From an uncultured Clostridia bacterium (GTDB lineage: Bacteria > Bacillota > Clostridia > Oscillospirales > Acutalibacteraceae): a stretch of 12,891 nucleotides of DNA. A model generated the notes under the pieces. It ran no database searches and had not been told where the DNA came from. It was given only the letters and a program-made list of their open reading frames with translations. A program made the translations under genes and the position numbers. The stretch covers positions 1-12,891 of the forward strand of contig CAMHPW010000017.1 in the NCBI GenBank assembly GCA_946187095.1, in the 5' to 3' direction. Positions 6,841 to 12,891 of the stretch are shown here, piece after piece (positions within the stretch are counted from its first letter, which is position 1; each line of letters starts with the position of its first letter).

Positions 6841-6851
6841 GAATTTTCTTG
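6838..6851. promoter_or_regulatory. palindrome overlapping the -35 box (possible operator)
   Basis: CAAGAA-TT-TTCTTG is a perfect 6+2+6 inverted repeat whose left arm overlaps the -35 hexamer at 6835-6840. Its size and placement suit a dimeric repressor site, but no cognate regulator is in the window and a 14-bp AT-rich palindrome can occur by chance. Confidence 0.35.
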
Positions 6852-6904
6852 CAATGCTGCTATATATTTTGATGAAAAAATCTATAAGAACTGAATTTGC
6901 CTAT

Positions 6905-6933
6905 AAAAAATCCCTGTATCATGAGATACAGGG
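6905..6933 (-). terminator. Rho-independent terminator of the VWA gene
   Basis: CCCTGTATC and GATACAGGG (6912-6920 and 6925-6933) form a perfect 9-bp stem with an ATGA loop. On the minus strand it is followed by six T. It lies 8 bp after the stop of the VWA protein gene and just upstream of the promoter for the next gene, so the two are separate transcription units. Confidence 0.9.
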
Positions 6934-6941
6934 AGATGTTT

Positions 6942-8813
6942 TTAATGCTGACCGCCGCCGAAAAGATCGGAGAAGTTATGACCTGACTGATAGGTCTCCT
7001 GCTGTGTATTGTCAAATTCATTCAGCTCTTCCATATCGGGACTGCCAAAGCCAAGATCATTGTCGGGGCCTTTTTTAATAATGGCTTCCAGTGACTTGTC
7101 TGTCTGATAGTCGGCTGAGTTGGAATTGAATGCATCATCGGGACCTTTTTTGATCAGGGAATCCAGACTGCCGTGTTCCACAAGGGGAATATCGATATAT
7201 TCATCTTTGGGAGGTTCGGGCATATTCTGAATGGTTTCAATAGGAGGTGCAGGCGGTGCGGGACGCTCCGGTTCGGGCATACCGTGCGAATCAGCCCTCG
7301 CCAGAGAAAGAGCACTCTGATTGGCTCTGTCCTTCAGCTTGAAGATCAGGAATATGGCGATGCCGATACCTGCCAGAACGATAAATCCGATAATGATTGT
7401 GATGGGATTGAATGACGGATGGGGATCCTGCTCGGGAATCTCTATCGGAGCGAGGCTCTCACTGTCATATTTGAATTTTTTGATCTCCTCGGCAGTATAG
7501 GTCTTTGCCGTAAGGGTGAGCGGAACACTGGTCTTATTGAAATTGTCGGATACTGCCGTTGTGACAACGGTATAAGAACCTTCTGTCGTAAGGATGATTT
7601 CACCGATAAACTGACCGTTTGACTGGGGAGTAAGATCGATCGTCTTGATCTCGCCGCCGCCTGTGACAGTCGTAGTCATGGAGATATTCTCCGTAAGCGA
7701 CTTGTCTGTGACAAGTCCTAATTCATTGTTGAGAGAGGCAACGATCCTTGTGGTCTCGCCAACAACAAGGGTATTATCCAGGTCTGCAATGCTCTGCTTG
7801 ACGTACATGGAATAGAAATCAAGCTGTGAAACACTGCAGTTTTCGTTGGTGGCATTGTCAAGATGAAGCTTCCACCTGCCGCTGACGGGAGAGAGCATTT
7901 TGATGAGAATATAGCTGTCCGTTGTCGTGACGACAAAATTCTCATTATTTCTGATATCGATCGTTTCACGTCTGGGATTCATCAGAACAGGATTGAGCTG
8001 GTCAATCGAGAGTCTGCTTCGTATGATCAGATTGACGTATGATACACTCTTGTCTTTGATATACACTTCAACATTACCGTCTTTGATCTCCTTGCTGTCA
8101 CCTTTGATATCATAGATATCGGCAAAGATATCTGCAATGATAGCAGGAAGCTCATTGGATGCCTTGGCTTCAAACGCCTTGCCGCCGGTTGTTTCGGCAA
8201 TCTTGTTTGTTTCTTTCTTGTCAAGCGTTCCGTCATAATTCAGACCGATCGCATAAACGGGTATCTCATTATCGCTGAGTTTCTGCAATACGTCATTCAT
8301 TTCCTTTTCAAGCTGTGCGTCGGACTTTGAACCGTCAATGAGATGGGTATTGCCGTCACTGAGGAGGATCACGGCTTTTTTTCTTCCGTCATCCTCTGTC
8401 ATGTTCAGTTCATGGAGCTGCAGGGCTTTGTCAAGACCGAGGGCGATATCCGTATCACCCTGCGGATTCCTGTTCATTCCCGAAATTTTGGTTTTCAGTT
8501 CGGCAAGGTGTTTTTCATCGAGAGCCGTGATCGCTTCAGACTCCTTGATGATATGGCTGTAAATGGTATAGCCGACACCGCAGGTGTCATCACACAAATC
8601 TGTGAAAAGGCTGAACGCATCGGCGGCAACCCTGTTCGGATCGGATTCAAGCATGGAACCGCTGGAGTCCAGTACGAATACAACGTCAAGATACATATTT
8701 CCGTTGCCTTCGGGAATAAGGCTGTCAACTGCCGAAACGCTGATCCCGAAACAGCTCAGTGCGATCAGTGCCGCTGTGACAAAAGAAACGATTTTTTTGG
8801 AAAGATTACGCAT
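6942..8813 (-). CDS. membrane-anchored von Willebrand factor A (VWA) domain protein
   Basis: A 623-aa protein with an N-terminal signal peptide (hydrophobic core 8-27, likely cut after SVSA). Residues about 40-235 form a VWA domain with an intact metal-ion-dependent adhesion site: DSSGS at 49-53, the Thr in GDTDI, and the Asp in LLSDG. A beta-rich extracellular region follows to about 465. A single membrane helix lies at about 470-493, followed by positively charged KLKDR. The last 130 residues are cytoplasmic: a Pro-rich stretch, then two copies of an L-x-x-[LI]IKKGPD motif about 27 residues apart, and a Gly/His end. VWA domains bind protein or carbohydrate ligands through Mg2+; the ligand here is unknown. 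The start at 8813 has GGGAGGT 7 nt upstream. The gene follows aspS by 34 bp with no terminator between, so cotranscription is likely. Confidence 0.92.
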   Translation of the reverse strand: MRNLSKKIVSFVTAALIALSCFGISVSAVDSLIPEGNGNMYLDVVFVLDSSGSMLESDPNRVAADAFSLFTDLCDDTCGVGYTIYSHIIKESEAITALDEKHLAELKTKISGMNRNPQGDTDIALGLDKALQLHELNMTEDDGRKKAVILLSDGNTHLIDGSKSDAQLEKEMNDVLQKLSDNEIPVYAIGLNYDGTLDKKETNKIAETTGGKAFEAKASNELPAIIADIFADIYDIKGDSKEIKDGNVEVYIKDKSVSYVNLIIRSRLSIDQLNPVLMNPRRETIDIRNNENFVVTTTDSYILIKMLSPVSGRWKLHLDNATNENCSVSQLDFYSMYVKQSIADLDNTLVVGETTRIVASLNNELGLVTDKSLTENISMTTTVTGGGEIKTIDLTPQSNGQFIGEIILTTEGSYTVVTTAVSDNFNKTSVPLTLTAKTYTAEEIKKFKYDSESLAPIEIPEQDPHPSFNPITIIIGFIVLAGIGIAIFLIFKLKDRANQSALSLARADSHGMPEPERPAPPAPPIETIQNMPEPPKDEYIDIPLVEHGSLDSLIKKGPDDAFNSNSADYQTDKSLEAIIKKGPDNDLGFGSPDMEELNEFDNTQQETYQSGHNFSDLFGGGQH

Positions 8814-8847
8814 AATTCTGACCTCCCTGCATTTGAATCAAATATTC

Positions 8848-10590
8848 TTATCTTATCTTGATATGCACTTCACGAAGCTGCTGTTCCGTCACTTCTGTCG
8901 GAGAGCCTAACAGCAGGTCCTGTGCATTGCTGTTCATCGGGAATGCGATCACTTCACGGATATTTTCTTCTTCCGCAAGCAGCATGAGCATTCTGTCAAC
9001 GCCCGGTGCCATGCCTGCATGAGGCGGTGCACCGTATTTGAAGGCATTATAAAGCGATTTGAATTTATTTTTGAGTTCGTCTTCACTGTAGCCTGCGATC
9101 TCAAATGCCTTGACCATGATATCAAGATCATGGTTCCTGACAGCACCTGAAGAAAGTTCTACGCCGTTGCAGACGATATCATACTGATAGGCAAGAATTT
9201 CCGTCGGTTCTTTTTCGAGAAGTGCCTGCATACCGCCCTGCGGCATGGAAAACGGATTGTGAGTAAATATAACTTTTCCGTCCTCGTCAAGCTCGTACAT
9301 CGGAAAGTCTGTGATAAAGCAGAGTTCAAATTTGCTTTCGTCAATGAGCTTCAGACGGTTTGCCACTTCTGTACGAATCTGTCCCGCTAATTTCGGGGCA
9401 AGCTCCTTGGAATCTGCTATGAAATAAATGACATCTCCTGACTTTGAGCCGTTTCTTTCAATGAGTTTTTCCCTGTCGCCTTCCTTGAGAAATTTATCAA
9501 TAGGTCCGTCAAAGGTCATATCCTCACGAACTTTGACATAACCCAAGCCCTTCATGCCGATGGAAAGGGCAAATTCCTCCATGTTCTTGAACCACTTTTT
9601 CGACTGTGCGGCGGCATTCGGTACATTGATGCTCCTGACCGTCTTTTTTCGGAACGGTGCAAAATCCGTTTCGACAAACATATCACTGATATCCTTGATC
9701 AAAAGGGGATTTCTCAGATCAGGCTTGTCAGTGCCGTAGGTCAGCATGGACTCTGCAAAGGGGATTCTTCTGAAAGGCGGCTTGGAAACCTCTTTGTTTG
9801 AAAATTCTTTGAACGTCGCATAAAGCACTTCTTCGGCGGCGGCAAAGACATCTTCCTGTTCGGCAAAGGACATTTCAAAGTCAAGCTGATAGAATTCCCC
9901 GGGAGAACGGTCTGCCCTTGCGTCTTCGTCACGGAAACACGGTGCGATCTGGAAATACTTGTCAAAGCCCGATACCATCAGAAGCTGCTTGAATATCTGC
10001 GGAGCCTGCGGCAGTGCATAGAACATTCCCTTGTGCTTTCTGCTGGGAATGAGATAGTCTCTTGCACCTTCGGGAGAGGAACATGACAGGATCGGTGTCT
10101 GAATCTCAAGAAAGCCCATTTCCGTCATTTTCTGACGCAGGAATGAAATCAGTTTTGCACGCATAACTATATTATCATGGACTTTTTTATTTCTGAGATC
10201 GAGAAATCTGTATTTGAGTCTTACATCTTCCCGGACTTCCTTGGAAGTCTGTATCTCGAAGGGCAGCGTCTGAGCCTTGCCCAGAACGGTGATATTTTCG
10301 GCATGAATTTCCACTGTACCTGTCGCAATCTTGGGATTGATCGTGTCTTCGTCACGTTTGGTGACATTTCCCGAAACCGTTACCGTACACTCTTTGGAGA
10401 TGTTTTCAAGAAATCTCTCGTCATGCACAACGACCTGTACGACTCCGTAATGGTCACGCACATCCAAAAACATGACTCCGCCATGGTCACGGATATTTTC
10501 TATCCAGCCTGCCACTCTGACATTTTTATCGATATCGCTTTCTCTCAATTCACCGCAGTAATGGGTGCGGTAAGCATTTTCTCTTGGCAT
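8848..10590 (-). CDS. aspS: aspartyl-tRNA synthetase
   Basis: A 580-aa class II synthetase that charges tRNA(Asp), and possibly tRNA(Asn), with aspartate. The order is an N-terminal OB-fold anticodon domain (1-110), motif 1, motif 2 (FRDEDARADRSPGEFYQLD), a GAD-type insert around 290-410, and motif 3 (HAGMAPGVDRMLML). The length is normal for bacterial AspRS. The RSPGEFYQLD form of motif 2 and APGVDR in motif 3 belong to the subtype I know best from alphaproteobacteria, instead of the common RADRQPEFTQ. His36 (codon 10483-10485) aligns with the residue tied to relaxed tRNA choice. The start is the ATG at 10590, with AAAGGA about 11 nt upstream; a TTG at 10614 would cover that site. A good promoter lies upstream. 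Confidence 0.97.
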   Translation of the reverse strand: MPRENAYRTHYCGELRESDIDKNVRVAGWIENIRDHGGVMFLDVRDHYGVVQVVVHDERFLENISKECTVTVSGNVTKRDEDTINPKIATGTVEIHAENITVLGKAQTLPFEIQTSKEVREDVRLKYRFLDLRNKKVHDNIVMRAKLISFLRQKMTEMGFLEIQTPILSCSSPEGARDYLIPSRKHKGMFYALPQAPQIFKQLLMVSGFDKYFQIAPCFRDEDARADRSPGEFYQLDFEMSFAEQEDVFAAAEEVLYATFKEFSNKEVSKPPFRRIPFAESMLTYGTDKPDLRNPLLIKDISDMFVETDFAPFRKKTVRSINVPNAAAQSKKWFKNMEEFALSIGMKGLGYVKVREDMTFDGPIDKFLKEGDREKLIERNGSKSGDVIYFIADSKELAPKLAGQIRTEVANRLKLIDESKFELCFITDFPMYELDEDGKVIFTHNPFSMPQGGMQALLEKEPTEILAYQYDIVCNGVELSSGAVRNHDLDIMVKAFEIAGYSEDELKNKFKSLYNAFKYGAPPHAGMAPGVDRMLMLLAEEENIREVIAFPMNSNAQDLLLGSPTEVTEQQLREVHIKIR

Positions 10591-10634
10591 GATAAATTCT
10601 TTCCTTTCAAGCAATTTAAGATATTAACTATCCC

Positions 10635-10663
10635 ATTATACCATTATTTCAATGACGTTTCAA
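10635..10663 (-). promoter_or_regulatory. sigma-A promoter of aspS
   Basis: On the minus strand, TTGAAA (10658-10663), a 17-bp spacer and a perfect TATAAT (10635-10640) lie 45 bp before the aspS ATG. I saw no T-box antiterminator features in the short leader, so T-box control of aspS is not supported. Confidence 0.8.
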
Positions 10664-10717
10664 TCATTTTTTATAAAAAATTGCGAAATATGGCGTAGTA
10701 AAAAAAACTTAATAATA

Positions 10718-10746
10718 TTGAAATTTTTGTTCAAATAGTATATAAT
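10718..10746 (+). promoter_or_regulatory. sigma-A promoter of the DUF3592-like gene
   Basis: TTGAAA (10718-10723), 17 bp, then TATAAT (10741-10746), followed by GGGGAG and the ATG at 10779. It is divergent from the aspS promoter, with about 55 bp between the two -35 boxes. Confidence 0.85.
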
Positions 10747-10778
10747 GTAGGTCAAAAGATAATGGGGAGCGTTCTGAT

Positions 10779-11462
10779 ATGGATAAGATAAAAGAAAAGC
10801 TGTCTGTTCCGATGGTGCAGATCATACTGTTTGCACTTCTGACGGTGTGCGGTCTGACTTTTATAGTAACTACGGCGGAAAGCGACAATGAATACAATAC
10901 GCCCGATATGACCGATCCGAGAGCGGCGGCAGTGGTCACTTCCGTAACGTCATATTCCGCTGAAGAAAACGGAAAAATTGTGGAATACAGCGATGTGATC
11001 GTGAATTTCAGTGTCGATGGCAATGAATACAATAATATTTCTGTGTATAAAGTGCCTTTTCATGTAGACATAGGCAATACACTGAATATCAAATACGATA
11101 AGGACTACCCGGATATATGTTCCATAGTGGACGATCCTGAACCAAGGTACAGTATATTGGCATATGTATTCTGGACTGCCGTGACTTTATTCGGAATAGC
11201 AGGTCTGATCTTTTCAATAAGGCGTGCAAGGCTGAAAGAGATCAGGGAAAATGTGGCGGCAAGAAATGCTACCAGAGAGGAAATTGACAGCGTAAAAGAG
11301 GCTTATATCGGCGAGGACGGTGTGGTCGGTCAAAGCACCGCACTGTCCGATGATAAAATTGACTATAATCAGGAATATGATGCCAACAGGGGTGTGATGG
11401 ATTCCTACTTCGATCCCTTTGCGACATATTCTGACTACGGAGAGGAGGAAAAGCATTTTTGA
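10779..11462 (+). CDS. two-TM membrane protein with DUF3592-like external domain
   Basis: A 227-aa membrane protein. The first membrane helix (about residues 12-32) is followed by an external beta-rich domain of about 90 residues. That domain carries AAVVTSV, VNFSVDGNEYNN, DIGNTLNIKYDKDYP, the pattern of DUF3592-type proteins (a Tyr-containing strand, a vGd turn, then yDP-like). A second helix (about 128-147) ends in the basic stop RRARLK. The remaining 75 residues are cytoplasmic, first helical and charged, then acidic and ending in DYGEEEKHF. The role is unknown. The ATG at 10779 has GGGGAG 9 nt upstream and its own promoter. No hairpin terminator is visible after the stop. Confidence 0.85.
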   Translation: MDKIKEKLSVPMVQIILFALLTVCGLTFIVTTAESDNEYNTPDMTDPRAAAVVTSVTSYSAEENGKIVEYSDVIVNFSVDGNEYNNISVYKVPFHVDIGNTLNIKYDKDYPDICSIVDDPEPRYSILAYVFWTAVTLFGIAGLIFSIRRARLKEIRENVAARNATREEIDSVKEAYIGEDGVVGQSTALSDDKIDYNQEYDANRGVMDSYFDPFATYSDYGEEEKHF

Positions 11463-11613
11463 ACAAATAAAATTAATGGATTTTGTAAAAAATGCTGATT
11501 TTTTTAAAAAATGCTGTTAAAGAATTATTTGTTGGATATCTGTTGGATGACCTGTGTTAAGATACTGTAAACGAGCGGTCTCGTTCCTATTGTTTAAAAA
11601 AGGAGTTTTTCCT
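11463..11613 (+). promoter_or_regulatory. intergenic region with probable extended -10 promoter for the lipoprotein gene
   Basis: A 151-bp AT-rich gap. TGT-TAAGAT (11555-11563) fits an extended -10 box without a good -35. Just upstream, TGTTGGAT occurs twice (11530-11537 and 11541-11548) with an 11-bp period, one helical turn, which could be a tandem activator site. Nearer the preceding gene, the 12-mer TAAAAAATGCTG is also repeated (11486-11497 and 11505-11516). No hairpin terminator is seen, so read-through from the preceding gene is possible. Confidence 0.4.
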
Positions 11614-12891
11614 GTGAAAAGAATTTCAAAAATATTCTCCGTAATTATTATAACAGCTTTTCTTCTTTCGGGCTGCGGTGAGAAAACCAATGAAAGCAGT
11701 GATATCATGCCGGAAAATTCCGTGACGGCAGGAGAAAGTTCTCAAAAGGAAACCGTAATATCCGAGAAAACTTCCCGTATCGAAAAATCTCAGACCGAAA
11801 GTCCAAAGCAAAGTTCTGTGCAGAGTTCGGAACAGACTTCTTTGGAAAGTTCGCAGGAAATTTCCGAAACATCGGGCGAAACTCATGAAGATGAAAGCAG
11901 TGAAGCGGAAAGCTCCGGAATATCGGAGGACTCCGAAGAGGAAAGCTCGGAAGAACTTTCAAGCGAACCTGAAAGAGTGATCGATGAATCGATCCTGTAT
12001 GAATTTGACAAAAAGTATTTCGTCAGGCAGCTTGATGAAAAAATGCTGGACTGCTTTGTTCAGATGTATGATGCCGTACAGCATTTTGATACAACGGCAA
12101 GATTTACGGAAACGATACCGTCAGATGATCTTGATACTCTCATGTTCCTGCTCAATTACGACTGCCCCGAACTGATACAGCTCAACGGGGATTATTCGCC
12201 GATCTATACAGATGAAACAGAAGAAAATGTATTGGGTGTTTATTTCACTTATAACATGAAAGAAAATGATTTCCATGACCGCATGGAGGAACTTCAGCTT
12301 TTCTTCGAGAATCTGAAAGCCGATATCGGTGACGCAGATGAATTGGAAAAAGAAAAATATGTCTATGACATGATATTCCGTGAATGTGTCTATGATGACG
12401 AAAATGCTTATTCAGGCACCGTCTGGGGTACCCTGATCAATCATATCGGCAGGTGTGAGGGAATCTGCAAATCTTTCATGTGGTGCATGAGAGAACTTGG
12501 CACAGAATGTCTGTGTGTGTCGGGCATACCTAAATGGGAAACTGATGCGGTATATTCCGGACATTCATGGAATATTGTCAGGATCAGCGGCGAATATTAT
12601 CAGCTTGACCTGACCATTGACAATATCAAAGAACGCTTTTCTGATGAGAATCATGCCAATTACGGCTTTTTCAATGTCAATGATGAATTCAATGACAAGA
12701 CACATGAAATGTATGCTTTCTATAAAAATATCGGTGTGCCGTCCTGTGACAGCGAGGAAATGAACTATCACAAAATGAACGGCTTGTATGTATTTGCCGA
12801 TCAGGATATTGAAGAACAAGTCAAACCTAATAGTTTTATCCAGCCTCCGAATCCCCATCAATCCGCATTTACTCCAACAAATCGCTCCAAT
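11614..12891 (+). CDS. transglutaminase-like lipoprotein (3' end beyond window)
   Basis: At least 426 residues, with no stop before the right edge. The GTG start at 11614 has AAAAAGGAG 8 nt upstream and is the only start that keeps the signal sequence. Residues 1-20 form a lipoprotein signal ending in LLSGC (lipidated Cys21). Residues about 27-125 are a Ser/Glu-rich, probably extended stalk. After a region with no recognised domain comes a transglutaminase-like fold: GRCEGICKSFMWCMRELG with Cys281, SGHSWNIVRISGEYYQLDLTID with His317 and Asp332, so the Cys-His-Asp triad is complete. Bacterial members act as peptidases or cross-linkers; the substrate here is unknown. The end turns Pro/Asn-rich (QPPNPHQ), perhaps a linker to another domain. 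It would sit on the outer face of the membrane. Confidence 0.85.
   Translation, partial: MKRISKIFSVIIITAFLLSGCGEKTNESSDIMPENSVTAGESSQKETVISEKTSRIEKSQTESPKQSSVQSSEQTSLESSQEISETSGETHEDESSEAESSGISEDSEEESSEELSSEPERVIDESILYEFDKKYFVRQLDEKMLDCFVQMYDAVQHFDTTARFTETIPSDDLDTLMFLLNYDCPELIQLNGDYSPIYTDETEENVLGVYFTYNMKENDFHDRMEELQLFFENLKADIGDADELEKEKYVYDMIFRECVYDDENAYSGTVWGTLINHIGRCEGICKSFMWCMRELGTECLCVSGIPKWETDAVYSGHSWNIVRISGEYYQLDLTIDNIKERFSDENHANYGFFNVNDEFNDKTHEMYAFYKNIGVPSCDSEEMNYHKMNGLYVFADQDIEEQVKPNSFIQPPNPHQSAFTPTNRSN

Noticed and set aside
6608..7078. Plus-strand frame of 156 codons covering the gap before the CAP/repeat gene
   Set aside because: It runs antisense to two well-supported genes, across a promoter and a terminator hairpin, and looks like no protein family.
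10591..10614. Longer N-terminus for aspS from a TTG codon
   Set aside because: It would translate through the AAAGGA ribosome binding site. The ATG at 10590 fits family length and sequence.
10591..10634. Possible T-box or other riboswitch before aspS
   Set aside because: Only about 45 bp separate the promoter from the start codon, too short for a T-box leader.
11486..11516. 12-bp direct repeat TAAAAAATGCTG after the DUF3592-like gene
   Set aside because: Too AT-rich and too short to claim as more than a local duplication. No hairpin or terminator is formed.
11626..11962. Minus-strand Phe/Arg-rich frames opposite the lipoprotein stalk
   Set aside because: Their composition is simply the reverse complement of the Ser/Glu-rich coding sequence. 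No start signals were seen.

Overview
The window looks like chromosomal DNA from a low- to mid-GC Gram-positive Clostridia, most like Ruminococcus or another Oscillospiraceae. This is an inference from strong AAAGGAG-type ribosome binding sites, sigma-A promoters with 17-bp spacers, Ser/Glu-rich lipoprotein linkers, secreted Tyr/Trp-rich repeat proteins, and the kinds of housekeeping proteins present. No rRNA, tRNA, CRISPR array or transposase gene was seen.

Left part (1-3147, minus strand): a tightly packed six-gene run, read right to left. It encodes a CpXC zinc-ribbon protein, RuvX/YqgF nuclease, a VanZ-family membrane protein, a small DUF6483-like protein, a YbaK-type Cys-tRNA(Pro) deacylase, and the N-terminus of an 8-oxoguanine DNA glycosylase cut by the window edge. 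Gaps are 23 bp, -4, 1, -4 or about 17 (depending on the ybaK start), and 1 bp, so this is very probably one operon. Its likely promoter (ATGACA-17-TATAAT) is separated from the first gene by a 224-bp MITE-like element that has 18-bp terminal inverted repeats and a perfect 7-bp direct flanking duplication.

Middle (3463-10590, minus strand): a 1092-aa secreted protein (signal peptide, degenerate CAP domain, Ig-like domains, eight repeats of about 90 aa) has its own promoter and terminator. Upstream of it is a 623-aa membrane-anchored von Willebrand A protein, which follows aspS by 34 bp and is probably cotranscribed with it. The aspartyl-tRNA synthetase is of the RSPGEFYQLD subtype and has a His at the position linked to non-discriminating enzymes.

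Right part (10718-12891, plus strand): divergent from aspS lie a two-TM DUF3592-like protein with a long acidic tail, and a lipoprotein with a Ser/Glu-rich stalk and a transglutaminase-like domain (Cys281, His317, Asp332). The lipoprotein gene runs off the right edge.

Overall, a DNA/tRNA quality-control operon sits beside a cluster of cell-envelope proteins interrupted by aspS. The best candidates for new biology are the MITE-like leader insertion, the repeat-rich CAP protein, and the VWA protein with its duplicated cytoplasmic LIKKGPD motif.
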